Assembly (NCBI RefSeq): GCF_040812395.1
Contig: NZ_JBFNXH010000003.1
Span: forward strand, 434,001-498,000
Reading direction: 5' to 3'
From: Paenibacillus_E sp040812395
GTDB taxonomy: Bacteria; Bacillota; Bacilli; Paenibacillales; NBRC-103111
Length of the DNA: 64,000 bases
Shown here: in pieces, positions 16,033 to 25,229 of the stretch
Numbering within the stretch: position 1 is the stretch's first letter
Layout of the letters: each line of letters starts with the position of its first letter
The notes under the pieces: model-generated
Database searches by the model: none
Told to the model about the DNA's origin: nothing
Seen by the model: the letters and a program-made list of their open reading frames with translations, nothing else
Program-made: the position numbers and the translations under genes

Positions 16033-17168
16033 CACAGGCCTCCTGAGGCAAAATCAAGAAGCCCGACCGAAATCGTCACATTGCCTGATTTCTTCTTCAC
16101 CAGCGCAAGCTCATCTCGACCTAGGTACAGCTTCGCCGCCGGTTCGCTGACGCCGTATGCCCCTGTGAACCGGTGAACAGTCTCGGAGGGTGCGTCTATC
16201 GACACGCGATTCAACTCTTCAGGCGTGTAATGAATGAATTGCCATCCGTGCTTCGCCGTAACTTCAAGCAAGCCTACTTCGTCTTTTTTCAAATCAATCG
16301 TACATACCGCTTTCACACTGCGAATGGAAAAAGCGAGCTCATCCAGCGTTTCATGAATGACCGCCTCAATTTCCTCTGCGGATGTGCCGCGATTACAGCC
16401 GATTCCAAGCACGATGACTTTGGGCCGGTACAGGACGCCATTTCGCAAGATCGACTGTTCCTCCTGCAGAAGCTCCCGGTGCGTGACAAGCAGCACTGCA
16501 TGCGGATCGCTTGCACGAGCTTCATCAATGGATGCAAAACGTTGAATGTTTGGCGGTATCGGACGGTCATGCGTCCACCAGCCAGTCTCGCCCGACTCCT
16601 GGACGACAGCGATCCGCTCCTCATTGACTACGGAAGCGGAGACCGGCGTCAGCTTCTCTGCGGATTCCCACACCCAACCAAACCGCCGGCCGAAAAGATC
16701 AACAGGTATCGTCTTTTGCACATCCGAAGCGGTTGTAATGACCGGTCTCGCATTCAAAGCTGCAGCTACTTCAAGCGTAAGTTCGTTCGCTCCACCCAAA
16801 TGGCCCGACAACACGCTGATTACATGTTCGCCTTTGTCATCAATGACGACGACACCTGGATCCTTCTTTTTATCCTGAAGCAGGGGAGCGATCATTCGAA
16901 CAACAGCCCCTAACGATATAATAATAATGAGTCCTTGATATGCGGGAAATAAAGCGGGAAATAATAAGCGCACACTGCCTTCAAATAATTGAATAGATCG
17001 CTGCTCCTCATCGCCCTGGGCAAATTTGCTCATGTAATACAGATCGGTGCCACTCATTTGCTCGTTCAATTTCCGAGCCATTTCAACACCATGCTTGGTA
17101 ATGGCTACAATGGCATAATCGCCTCGCTGATCAATCGCCGGAACGACGCCTTCACTTAATGAAATCAT
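16032..17168 (-). CDS. cbiG: Cobalt-precorrin-5A hydrolase
   Basis: Opens the delta-lactone of cobalt-precorrin-5A and releases acetaldehyde, a step specific to the anaerobic corrin pathway. The 378-residue protein has the CbiG N-terminal domain (QGLIIIISLGAVVRMIAPLL, then DDKGEHVISVLSGHLGGANE), a middle linker and the C-terminal domain (VLGIGCNRGTSAEEIEAVI). Its start overlaps the cbiF stop by 4 nt (ATGA), showing translational coupling. Confidence 0.92.
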   Translation of the reverse strand: MISLSEGVVPAIDQRGDYAIVAITKHGVEMARKLNEQMSGTDLYYMSKFAQGDEEQRSIQLFEGSVRLLFPALFPAYQGLIIIISLGAVVRMIAPLLQDKKKDPGVVVIDDKGEHVISVLSGHLGGANELTLEVAAALNARPVITTASDVQKTIPVDLFGRRFGWVWESAEKLTPVSASVVNEERIAVVQESGETGWWTHDRPIPPNIQRFASIDEARASDPHAVLLVTHRELLQEEQSILRNGVLYRPKVIVLGIGCNRGTSAEEIEAVIHETLDELAFSIRSVKAVCTIDLKKDEVGLLEVTAKHGWQFIHYTPEELNRVSIDAPSETVHRFTGAYGVSEPAAKLYLGRDELALVKKKSGNVTISVGLLDFASGGL

Positions 17169-17941
17169 GGCTTAACACCTCTGCGGAAGCGGTGTGTAAA
17201 GGATTTATCGTACAGCTTGGAACGGTACTCCTCTTTCCCGTGAATCTCCGGGTCCAGCGCCCAGCCCGCCAAAATCATTGCATGAGAGCGAATCCCGTTG
17301 CTCCGCATATCAGCTTCCAATTGACCTACTGTGGTCCGAACAATCAGCTGATCCGGCCAAGTGGCGCGCTGAACGACAGCTACTGGCGTTTCTTCGCTCC
17401 ACCCCGCCTCAACCAGCTCTCCGACAACCTTTTTGATTAACGTAGCGCTAAGGAACAGCGCAATCGTACAATGATGCGCTGCGAGGTCACGCAGTTTCTC
17501 CAATTCAGGAACCGGTGTGCGGCCTTCTGCCCGGGTCAGAATGACCGTCTGCGTCAGATCAGGAATGGTAAGCTCTGCGCCAACTGCCGCGGCAGAAGCG
17601 AATACGGAGCTTACGCCCGGCACGATTTCGTAGCCGATCCCTTCCTTTCGAAGCAGCGCGATTTGCTCCATCGTTGCGCCGAACATCGCCGGGTCGCCGG
17701 TATGCACGCGCACAACCATTTTCCCCTGCTTGAGCCGATCTACAATCATTCCGACCATCTCGCCTAGCTCCATACCCGAGCTTTTCAGCACCTCTGCCTC
17801 TGGCTTCGCCTTTGCAATCAATTCCTCATTCACTAAAGAGTCCGTGTACATAACTACATCCGCTTGCTGAAGAAGCTTTAAGCCTTTAACTGTTATTAAA
17901 TCCGGATCTCCGGGACCTGCGCCAATGATATATAACTTCAT
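17165..17941 (-). CDS. cbiF: Cobalt-precorrin-4 C11-methyltransferase
   Basis: SAM-dependent methyltransferase acting at C11 of the corrin ring. The 258-residue protein begins with the tetrapyrrole methylase loop IIGAGPGDPDLITVKGLKLL, then VRVHTGDPAMFG and EIVPGVSSVFASAAAVGAEL, which mark the CobM/CbiF branch. It abuts the cbiL start without a gap. Confidence 0.93.
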   Translation of the reverse strand: MKLYIIGAGPGDPDLITVKGLKLLQQADVVMYTDSLVNEELIAKAKPEAEVLKSSGMELGEMVGMIVDRLKQGKMVVRVHTGDPAMFGATMEQIALLRKEGIGYEIVPGVSSVFASAAAVGAELTIPDLTQTVILTRAEGRTPVPELEKLRDLAAHHCTIALFLSATLIKKVVGELVEAGWSEETPVAVVQRATWPDQLIVRTTVGQLEADMRSNGIRSHAMILAGWALDPEIHGKEEYRSKLYDKSFTHRFRRGVKP

Positions 17942-18652
17942 CTATTTTCTCACCACCATTAAGGTTAAATATTCCAATTCCCTGCCTTGCAGCTCAGCCA
18001 CATTGCGCCAGATCTCTTCTTCTGAAGAGGTCACTTTCGTGATCACCGACGCTTTCTGGACAAGACCCAAATCACGCAGCACCGTAAGCATAAGATCAAT
18101 CACTTTAGCCACTTTGATGAAAACGATGCAATCATGTTCTTCAATCGCTTTACGCATTTTGTCATAATCGTCTACAGCCGGTACGATCGCGATCTGTTCA
18201 TCGCCATCCGCCATCGGAATGCCCAGCCGTGAGGCCGATGCGTTCACCGAGGAAATACCAGGAATCGATAGCGTCCTGACCTCCGGATGCCGCTCATTCA
18301 TCAACCGCATGAGATGGATATAGGTGCTGAAAATCATCGGATCGCCTTCCGTCACGAAAGCGACATCTTTGCCTTCCGCCAAATGGCTAAACACACTCTC
18401 AACGGTTTTGGTCCATTGCATTTCCAGCGCTTCGCGATCACGAGTCATGGGAAACGTGAGCCCCATCATTTCTTTCTCTTCAGTGTTCACATATAGCTCC
18501 GTGATGGCAAGCGCATAGCTCTTCGCTCCGCGTTTTTTTCTCGGATAGGCGATGACCGGACATTCTTTCAACAATCGAAAGGCTTTAACCGTAATTAATT
18601 CCGGGTCCCCAGGCCCTACGCCCAAGCCATATAACGTACCAAGTTTACTCAT
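17942..18652 (-). CDS. cbiL: Cobalt-factor II / precorrin-2 C20-methyltransferase
   Basis: Transfers a methyl group from SAM to C20 of the macrocycle, the first methylation after cobalt insertion. The 236-residue protein has LYGLGVGPGDPELITVKAFR at its N-terminus, VAFVTEGDPMIFSTYIHLM and IPGISSVNASASRLGIPM, diagnostic for CobI/CbiL. The reading frame overlaps the end of cbiET by 8 nt. Confidence 0.93.
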   Translation of the reverse strand: MSKLGTLYGLGVGPGDPELITVKAFRLLKECPVIAYPRKKRGAKSYALAITELYVNTEEKEMMGLTFPMTRDREALEMQWTKTVESVFSHLAEGKDVAFVTEGDPMIFSTYIHLMRLMNERHPEVRTLSIPGISSVNASASRLGIPMADGDEQIAIVPAVDDYDKMRKAIEEHDCIVFIKVAKVIDLMLTVLRDLGLVQKASVITKVTSSEEEIWRNVAELQGRELEYLTLMVVRK

Positions 18653-19880
18653 TGCCGATTGCCTCCTGTGCCTCCGCTTGTTTGCGTTTCGCTGTGATGA
18701 TGTAAATCGGATTCAGCGCGTCAAAACGCTTCATATGCAAAATCGGTTTGCTGCGCGACACTTGCACAAGGGTAACATTTACGTCAAAGCCCAGTCTCGT
18801 AAACGTTTGATCCGCTTCATACAACGTCTCAATCGTCGCAGCGTTGAGGACAATCGTTCCATCCGGCTTAAGCCGCTTCGCGCACAGCTCCAGCAGTTCC
18901 TGCATCTCGCCGCCGCTGCCGCCAATGAAAATGGCATTCGGATCCGGGAATGCTTCCAGGCCATTTGGCGCTCTACCCTGTACAGCCGTAATATCCACTC
19001 GAAACTTGGCACTGTTCTCCAAACAATTTCGTAGATCGTCTTCATTTTTCTCTATCGCAAAAACAGCGCCTTCCCGAGCAATCCGGGCCGCTTCAATCGC
19101 AACAGACCCCGTGCAAGTGCCAATATCCCAAACGATGCTGTCCGGCTGCAAAGCCAGCTGGCTTATGCTCAGCACTCTTACTTCTTTTTTCGTAATCAGA
19201 CCTTTATCCGGCTTGCGCTGCGCAAACTGGTCGTCTTCAATCCCTATAGGCCAGGAGGGGACTGTAAATTGTCTTTTTAAAATAACGACATTGAGGGGTG
19301 AAAAGGAAGTTGAGCGCAGCTGTTCCAGTGTGTACCAGCCGCATCGCTCTTCCTCCCCTTCCAGATTTTCGGCAACAAAGGCGGCATATTCCGTCATGCC
19401 AAAACCTAATAAATAGGCAGCAATCGCGCTTGGCGTGTTCGTCTCATCTGTAAGGAGTGCCACCTTGTCTTTTCCGTCGATCCGCTGTGCAAGTCCCTTC
19501 ATGCTGCGCCCATGTACACTGGTAATAAAAGCGTCCTGCCAGCTTTCGCCCATCCGCGCAAAAGCCAATTGAACGGAGCTGGTATGCGGATAGAAAGAGA
19601 CGCCATCCAAATTTCGGGATACATACCCGCCAATGCCATAAAAAAGCGGATCTCCCGATGCTAAAATAACAACGGAACGCGTTTCTTCTCTAAGCTGTGC
19701 CATTAGCGCAGACAAACTGCTTTTGATCACGATTTTTTCTCCGCGATAGGCTGGAAAAAACGCCAAGTTCCGCTCGCCGCCGACAAGCACCTCGCTCTCC
19801 TCGATCCATTTCGTATACAAAGGAAGCAAACTGCCCTGACCGCTATCTCCGATGCCAATCATTTTGATATGTGTGCTCAT
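18645..19880 (-). CDS. cbiET: Precorrin-6Y C5,15-methyltransferase (decarboxylating), CbiE-CbiT fusion
   Basis: The 411-residue protein fuses CbiE (residues 1 to about 200, methylation at C5; LASGDPLFYGIGGYVSRNL) to CbiT (methylation at C15 and decarboxylation of the C12 acetate; SAM site VWDIGTCTGSVAIEAARIA, then FIGGSGGEMQELLELC). In many anaerobic-pathway organisms the two are separate genes; here they are one, like CobL. It overlaps cbiD by 4 nt. Confidence 0.92.
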   Translation of the reverse strand: MSTHIKMIGIGDSGQGSLLPLYTKWIEESEVLVGGERNLAFFPAYRGEKIVIKSSLSALMAQLREETRSVVILASGDPLFYGIGGYVSRNLDGVSFYPHTSSVQLAFARMGESWQDAFITSVHGRSMKGLAQRIDGKDKVALLTDETNTPSAIAAYLLGFGMTEYAAFVAENLEGEEERCGWYTLEQLRSTSFSPLNVVILKRQFTVPSWPIGIEDDQFAQRKPDKGLITKKEVRVLSISQLALQPDSIVWDIGTCTGSVAIEAARIAREGAVFAIEKNEDDLRNCLENSAKFRVDITAVQGRAPNGLEAFPDPNAIFIGGSGGEMQELLELCAKRLKPDGTIVLNAATIETLYEADQTFTRLGFDVNVTLVQVSRSKPILHMKRFDALNPIYIITAKRKQAEAQEAIGNE

Positions 19881-21007
19881 CGTTCCCCGTTCTCCTCCAA
19901 CTTGCTATAGTTAACTAAAGCTGCTTTGCCAAGCAGCTCGGCTTTCATGGAAATAATGACCGTTTCGATGATATCGAATCCGTCGCGCCCAACTTCTTGC
20001 AGGCCGGCCTCGCAGCAGCGCTCGCATAATCGCTCAAAATAACGCAAATACCCGCCTGCGGCCATCAAATCCCCGACCTGCGAAGCCGTATTCGCGCCTC
20101 TGATTTCTTGGACTAAATCATCGGAAGCTTCGGATTCAATCGCCACTTGTGCCAGAAATCCGAAGTCCACCGGAGCGCTCTTGGAGTGCACCATCATGAC
20201 ACCCTGCGCAACCTTGGAAAACTTGCCCATCATACCGACAAGCGTTACCTTCCGGATGCCCTGTCTTTGACATTGCGTTAAGGCAAATCCAACGAAATCG
20301 CCCATCTCGACAAAAGCTTCCTCCGGAAGCTCTGGATACATCGCGATCCCGTACGTCTCCGTCCGGCCGCCAGTCGACAGGACGATATGGTCGCAACCGC
20401 ATTTGACCGCGACGCGAATCGCTTGCGCGACGCTAGCCTTATAGGCGGCGGTCGAGAAAGGCACCACGATGCCGCGTGTGCCAAGGATCGAGATGCCGCC
20501 GATTATGCCAAGACGCCCATTCAGCGTCTTCTTAGCGATCTCCTCGCCGGCTGGGACGGACACGAGCACGTCGACGCCGCGCTCGATCTCGAACTGGTCA
20601 AGCACGCCCTGCACAGTCTCGCGGATCATTTTCCGCGGAACCGGGTTAATCGCCGCTTGACCGATGTCCACGGGCAGGCCGGGCTTCGTCACGCGCCCGA
20701 CGCCGATGCCTCCATCGATGCCGACGCCAGGCTCGGCTCGCCAGCTCACGCGCACGATGATCTCCGCACCGTGCGTCGCGTCCGGATCATCGCCGCCGTC
20801 CTTGATAACGGCAGCTTCCCCCCACAGCTGCGTGTAGGTACAGCTGTGCAAAGCAAAAGCAACCGTATCCCCGATCGGGATACGGATGGCTACTTCATCT
20901 TGCGGCGCCTGCTCAATGAGCGCCAGCAGCGCAGCTTTGGCTCCTGCGGTCGCGCAGGAGCCAGTCGTGTAACCGTGGCGCAGCGGCTTGCCCGGTTGAT
21001 CTTCCAT
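19877..21007 (-). CDS. cbiD: Cobalt-precorrin-5B C1-methyltransferase
   Basis: Methylates C1 of the corrin ring in the anaerobic pathway. The 376-residue protein opens with HGYTTGSCATAGAKAALLAL and includes VSVPAGEEIAKKTLNGRLGI and GTRGIVVPFSTAAYKAS, typical of CbiD. The DNA here (about 20.3-21.0 kb) is visibly more GC-rich than neighbouring genes, which creates long spurious frames on the other strand. Confidence 0.93.
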   Translation of the reverse strand: MEDQPGKPLRHGYTTGSCATAGAKAALLALIEQAPQDEVAIRIPIGDTVAFALHSCTYTQLWGEAAVIKDGGDDPDATHGAEIIVRVSWRAEPGVGIDGGIGVGRVTKPGLPVDIGQAAINPVPRKMIRETVQGVLDQFEIERGVDVLVSVPAGEEIAKKTLNGRLGIIGGISILGTRGIVVPFSTAAYKASVAQAIRVAVKCGCDHIVLSTGGRTETYGIAMYPELPEEAFVEMGDFVGFALTQCQRQGIRKVTLVGMMGKFSKVAQGVMMVHSKSAPVDFGFLAQVAIESEASDDLVQEIRGANTASQVGDLMAAGGYLRYFERLCERCCEAGLQEVGRDGFDIIETVIISMKAELLGKAALVNYSKLEENGER

Positions 21008-21015
21008 GGCGCGCG

Positions 21016-21666
21016 CTACTCCTGGCGCGCCGCCATAATCGACAGCGCGTTGACCGCTGCAACGGCAACCGGGCTGCCGCCTTTGCGGCCGATGTTCGTG
21101 ATGAACGGAACATCCAGCTTCAGCAATTCTTCCTTCGATTCCGCTGCAGATACGAAGCCAACCGGCACACCAACGATCAGCCCCGGCTTCGCAACCCCTT
21201 CTTTAACCAGGCGGATCAGCTCAAGCAGTGCCGTCGGCGCATTGCCGATCGCAAAAATGCCGCCTTCGGCTTCCTGAATCGCCTTGCGTACCGAAATAAT
21301 CGCTCGGGTCGTGTTCAAACGCTTGGCTTCCTGCATGACATCCGGGTCGGAAATATAGACTTTCACTTCGCCGCCGAATTGCTCGATTCTCGGCTTGCTA
21401 ATGCCGACCTGAACCATTTGCACGTCGGCGAACAAAATCTTTCCAGCTCGAATCGCTGCTATCCCCGCTTCGATTGCGCGAGGATGAAACACCAGGCTGC
21501 GGCCCAGTTCAAAATCGGCAGAGGCGTGAATAACGCGCTGTACGACCGGATATTGCTCAGCCGTAAACGAGTGCTCCCCTAGTTCCTCGGTAATCATCTC
21601 AAAGCTTTTTTCTTCAATTTCCTGCGGTTGGACGGTTAACGGTTTGAACTCTGTATGAAATTCCAT
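21016..21666 (-). CDS. cbiC: Precorrin-8X / cobalt-precorrin-8 methylmutase
   Basis: Moves the methyl group from C11 to C12, forming (hydrogeno)cobyrinate. The 216-residue protein contains the catalytic-histidine region VIHASADFELGRSLVFHPRA, then ADVQMVQVGISKP and the C-terminal FITNIGRKGGSPVAVAAVNA, all CobH/CbiC hallmarks. It is 8 nt from cbiD and 5 nt from cbiJ. Confidence 0.94.
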   Translation of the reverse strand: MEFHTEFKPLTVQPQEIEEKSFEMITEELGEHSFTAEQYPVVQRVIHASADFELGRSLVFHPRAIEAGIAAIRAGKILFADVQMVQVGISKPRIEQFGGEVKVYISDPDVMQEAKRLNTTRAIISVRKAIQEAEGGIFAIGNAPTALLELIRLVKEGVAKPGLIVGVPVGFVSAAESKEELLKLDVPFITNIGRKGGSPVAVAAVNALSIMAARQE

Positions 21667-21671
21667 CGAGA

Positions 21672-22448
21672 TTAAGCCTCCTTGTGAATATGCGTTTGGA
21701 TATAATCAAGAACACCTTCATAATCTGAATACAGATTGCCGTATTCAAGAGCAGGCCTGCCGATCACAATGCTCGGAATTCCCATCTCTAGCGCTGCTTC
21801 CAGCTTTTCGTCGACAGCACCGACTTTACCGCTTTCCTTTGTAATCATTAGTGTTACCTTGTAATGCTCGTACAGCGCTTTATTCAGCTCTTTCGAAAAT
21901 GGCCCCTGCATAGCGACGATATTCTTCTGATCAATGCCCAGCTCTTCACACTTTTCCATATTGTCTTTACGTGGAAGCATACGTGCAATGAGCGTTGTAT
22001 CCGGCAACCCGATGAGCCGATCTGCAAAAATTTTCAGCGTCTTGCTGCCTGTGGTTAGCATAATGCTTCCCTTCTTCTCAGCTGCCAATTCTGCTGCCTG
22101 CTTGTAATCGTCAACCGTCGTCACCAAAGCGCTCTGCTCGATGCTCAAGCTCTGCCGTTCAAAACGTACATATGGCACTTCTGCTTGCTGCGAGGCAGCC
22201 ATCGCATTCTTCGAAGCTTCTTCAGCAAATGGATGCGTTGCATCTACAACAGCGGAAATTTTTCTGTCACGGATAAGCTCCTGCATGTCCGTGACGGTAA
22301 GCCGTCCTGTCAGAACAGGAAGCTGCTCCGCTTCCATACTCTTGGCAGCACTCTCCGTCACAACCGTCGTGAGCACAGTGAAGCCTACTGAACGAATATG
22401 CAGCGCCAGCTCTCTGGCGTCGCTTGTTCCTGCAAGAACGAGAATCAT
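21672..22448 (-). CDS. cbiJ: Cobalt-precorrin-6A reductase
   Basis: NAD(P)H-dependent reduction of the corrin ring at the 6A stage. The 258-residue protein begins MILVLAGTSDARELALHIRS and contains VVDATHPFAEEASKNAM and GSIMLTTGSKTLKIFAD, diagnostic for CobK/CbiJ. Its ATG overlaps the cbiX stop by 4 nt. Confidence 0.93.
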   Translation of the reverse strand: MILVLAGTSDARELALHIRSVGFTVLTTVVTESAAKSMEAEQLPVLTGRLTVTDMQELIRDRKISAVVDATHPFAEEASKNAMAASQQAEVPYVRFERQSLSIEQSALVTTVDDYKQAAELAAEKKGSIMLTTGSKTLKIFADRLIGLPDTTLIARMLPRKDNMEKCEELGIDQKNIVAMQGPFSKELNKALYEHYKVTLMITKESGKVGAVDEKLEAALEMGIPSIVIGRPALEYGNLYSDYEGVLDYIQTHIHKEA

Positions 22449-23395
22449 CGCTTGCTGCCTCCCGTATGCGCATGATCGTGCGCGTGGTCGTGGTCATGGT
22501 TGTGATCGTGGTGGTGATCATGGTCGTGATCGTGGTCATGATCGTGATGATGGTCGTGCCCATGATCATGATCGTGGTGATGATGGTGATCGATATGCTT
22601 CATTGCCTCAAGGCGATACTGGCACATATCGCAATTCATTTTCACTTCATCCTGAAGCGCCTCTTGCGCGCGCGAGATCAATATTTCTTGAAGAAGAGGA
22701 TGAAAGCCAAAGTATGGCGCCATTTGAAATTCATGCTCGCTGTATTTCTCTCGGTACCCTTGAACCATCTCTTCCATACGCCCAATCAATATGCCTGTAA
22801 ATAAGAAATAAGGTAAAATAATAACCCGTTTGGCACCGAGCAGCATGCATCGTTCAACGCCTGCATCCATAAGCGGAGCCGTCACTCCGATAAACGCTGT
22901 TTCCACCCATTTAACCTTGAGTCTCTCCCAAAACAAACGGGCTATTTTAAATAAATCGCTATTCGCATCCGGGTCGCTGCTTCCGCGTCCAACAATGAGC
23001 AGGGCCGTCTCTTCCAGTTCTTCATTCACTTGAATGCCCACATTCTCGACTCTTGAAGTCAAAATATCCAGAATTTGATCATGAACTCCAATCGGCCTGC
23101 CATAGGTGAATTTAGCCAATGGATACTTTCGTTTTGCATCGTCAATCGCAGATGGGATATGTATTTTGGCATGGCCCGCTGCAAATAAAATAATCGGAAT
23201 AACAACGACATGCGTTGCTCCAAGCTCAATGCAACGATCAATTCCTTGCATAATAGTTGGTTCCACAAACTCTAAAAAGCAAGTCTCCACGATATGTCCC
23301 TGCATTTTGCCCGCAATTTCAGCGACAAACTGGCGAACCTCCTCGTTCCCTTCATTCTCTCTACTTCCATGCCCTACAAATAAAACAGCATCCAT
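22445..23395 (-). CDS. cbiX: Sirohydrochlorin cobaltochelatase with MXCXXC motif and histidine-rich tail
   Basis: Inserts cobalt into sirohydrochlorin, the committed step of the anaerobic pathway. The 316-residue protein is the long form with two chelatase halves: FVGHGSRENEG and the catalytic ILFAAGHAKIHIP in the first, VGRGSSDPDANSD and LPYFLFTGILIGRM in the second. At residues 253-258 is MNCDMC, the MXCXXC motif that holds an Fe-S cluster in B. megaterium CbiX-L. After it comes a His/Asp tail (267-310) with 26 histidines, probably for metal storage. It has AGGAGG 9 nt upstream and a two-unit hairpin repeat before that. Confidence 0.93.
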   Translation of the reverse strand: MDAVLFVGHGSRENEGNEEVRQFVAEIAGKMQGHIVETCFLEFVEPTIMQGIDRCIELGATHVVVIPIILFAAGHAKIHIPSAIDDAKRKYPLAKFTYGRPIGVHDQILDILTSRVENVGIQVNEELEETALLIVGRGSSDPDANSDLFKIARLFWERLKVKWVETAFIGVTAPLMDAGVERCMLLGAKRVIILPYFLFTGILIGRMEEMVQGYREKYSEHEFQMAPYFGFHPLLQEILISRAQEALQDEVKMNCDMCQYRLEAMKHIDHHHHHDHDHGHDHHHDHDHDHDHDHHHDHNHDHDHAHDHAHTGGSKR

Positions 23396-23404
23396 CTTTA
23401 AATT

Positions 23405-23488
23405 CCTCCTAAGAGTTTTGCTTTAGCAAAACTTGCATCGTAAGCATTAACTGAGTTTTGCTTTAGCAAAACTTGCATCGTAAGCATC
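23405..23488 (-). repeat. RBS-linked hairpin repeat between cbiH and cbiX (two near-identical units)
   Basis: Two copies of the stem AGTTTTGCTAAAGCAAAACT (23414-23433 and 23454-23473) lie in direct tandem with a 40-bp period, each preceded on the coding strand by GCTTACGATGCA. The proximal copy ends 3 nt before AGGAGG of cbiX. The two copies are identical for nearly the whole unit, so the duplication is recent. Confidence 0.85.
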
Positions 23489-23492
23489 TGCA

Positions 23493-25190
23493 TTAATCGC
23501 CGCAAATCGCATTTTCAATAACAAAGCCGACCATTTCCTGATGCTTGTAGCCTTCGATTTCTTTCACTCGTTTAAAAAATTTATGAAAACGTTCATTCGG
23601 ATGTCCTTCTGTTTGGTAACGCTCTACAATTCTGACTACCAGATCAACGAGCTCGTCCGGCGCTATGCCCTCCGCAACAGGTTGAGCAGGATGGGCGTTG
23701 CGTCCCACCGTTTTTCCACCCAGAAATAAATCAAACTTCTCTTTCCGGTAAACAATCCCGATATCTTGTTGAACAGCACCGTAGCAGGCCATCCCACAGC
23801 CGTTGAAGCCAATCTTCAGCTCTTTGGGGACTTCAAGATTGCCGATTCTCCGATGAATCGCTTCCGCGTAGGGGATGGATTCACCTTTTTCCAAATTACA
23901 AAAGTCGCATGCTTTGATTTGCGCGACATCTCCAATTGGGGAAAGCAACAGGCCCAGCTCGCTTAACTCGGCAGTAATCTGCCTCGGATCGTCCGTCTGG
24001 ATGCGAACAATGAGCTGATGATGCGGAGAATATTCAATATCACCGCGATCGCCAATCATTTCTCCTAAAGCGCAGAGCTGCGCTGCCGTGAGTTTTTTAT
24101 TCGCTATGCCAGGACTAACCGCAAATTCAAAAATCGATTTCGTAGCTGTAAGTGCTTGGCCAAATTCGGGAATGCCGCTGTTGTTGCCCTTAGATGCAAG
24201 CTGCAGTGCTTCCATAGCCAACTGCAAGGAACTGCCCCCACCAGCTGATCTGACGGTCGCAGCCGGCTTCGATGCTATTACCGTATGCTGCTCCTCGTCG
24301 TCCCATGCCTCCCAATCCTCTTCATCATCCAGTCCCATTCTTCGTTCTGGCTGAACTTCCAACTGCTCCAATGCCCACGGCTCAGCCTCGGCCTTCAACC
24401 TTTGGTGCGGCTTGAGCTCCTGTATGTCCGCTCCCAGCGTATATTTCCTTTGATATCCCCTTGGCGTTATCATGAGTCCGTCATAGAGCTTCGTAGTCGA
24501 ATTCCCGATAATTATCGTCGTCAGCATGCCAATATCGTGGTTCAACATGTCCGCAAGTGATGTAACCACAACGTGCTGCCGATCCCGGTATGCGCTTTTC
24601 ACAATGCCGACAGGCGTTTGTGGTGATCGGTATTGAAGCAAAATGCGCTGCGTTTCTACAATCTGCCTCGTTCTCCTTCCACTGCGCGGATTATAGAGCG
24701 CGATTACAAAATCCGCCATTGCCGCAGCTTCAACTCGTTTCGCTATCAATTCCCACGGCGTCAAATGATCACTCAGTGAGATCGTACACGAATCATGCAT
24801 GAGCGGTGCGCCAAGCAGGGATCCCGCTGAATGAACAGCTGAAATTCCCGGAATGACCTCAACCTCCACGCCCTCAGCTTGTGTCCAGCCTTGCTCCATC
24901 AGCACTTCATAAACAAGTCCCGCCATCCCGTAGACTCCGGCATCTCCACTTGAAATAACAGCAACTTTCTTGCCAAGCTTTGCTTGACGTACAGCCTCTT
25001 GCGCCCGACTCACTTCTTCTGTCATGCCGGTTCTCACAATTTGCTGCTCGCTTAACAAGCCAGCGATTAAATCAACGTAAGTGTTGTAGCCGATTATGAT
25101 TTCGCTTTCTTGAATGGCCTCACGCGCTCTTTTCGTTATATGTTCAAAACTCCCTGGACCAAAGCCGATAACAAGCAGGTTTCCTAACAA
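23493..25190 (-). CDS. cbiH: Cobalt-factor III methyltransferase CbiH fused to a sulfite/nitrite-reductase-like Fe-S domain
   Basis: Ring-contracting C17-methyltransferase. Of 565 residues, the first 245 or so are a SAM methylase (LVIGFGPGSFEHITKRAREA, VISSGDAGVYGMAGLVYEVL, VIPGISAVHSAGSLLGAPLM). After a variable acidic linker (about 290-320) comes a siroheme-reductase-type domain with KACDFCNLEKG and GFNGCGMACYGAVQQDIGIV, whose cysteines can hold a 4Fe-4S cluster. This matches B. megaterium CbiH60. First gene of the operon; it starts with TTG after AGGGTGA and lies just downstream of a riboswitch terminator. Confidence 0.92.
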   Translation of the reverse strand: MLGNLLVIGFGPGSFEHITKRAREAIQESEIIIGYNTYVDLIAGLLSEQQIVRTGMTEEVSRAQEAVRQAKLGKKVAVISSGDAGVYGMAGLVYEVLMEQGWTQAEGVEVEVIPGISAVHSAGSLLGAPLMHDSCTISLSDHLTPWELIAKRVEAAAMADFVIALYNPRSGRRTRQIVETQRILLQYRSPQTPVGIVKSAYRDRQHVVVTSLADMLNHDIGMLTTIIIGNSTTKLYDGLMITPRGYQRKYTLGADIQELKPHQRLKAEAEPWALEQLEVQPERRMGLDDEEDWEAWDDEEQHTVIASKPAATVRSAGGGSSLQLAMEALQLASKGNNSGIPEFGQALTATKSIFEFAVSPGIANKKLTAAQLCALGEMIGDRGDIEYSPHHQLIVRIQTDDPRQITAELSELGLLLSPIGDVAQIKACDFCNLEKGESIPYAEAIHRRIGNLEVPKELKIGFNGCGMACYGAVQQDIGIVYRKEKFDLFLGGKTVGRNAHPAQPVAEGIAPDELVDLVVRIVERYQTEGHPNERFHKFFKRVKEIEGYKHQEMVGFVIENAICGD

Positions 25191-25229
25191 TACGATTCAC
25201 CCTTTCTACTAGAATACGAAAACAAAAAA

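Noticed and set aside
16173..16913. 246-codon plus-strand frame opposite cbiG
   Set aside because: Antisense to a conserved gene within a tightly overlapped operon; no domain is recognised.
20387..21277. Long plus-strand frame (about 296 codons) opposite cbiD/cbiC
   Set aside because: It is antisense to two clearly identified genes in a GC-rich stretch, with Arg/Asp/Ala-rich composition and no ribosome site or recognisable domain.
22267..22804. Low-complexity frames (Thr/Met-rich and Val/Ile-rich) over the cbiX tail
   Set aside because: They are other frames of the alternating His/Asp codons of the CbiX tail.
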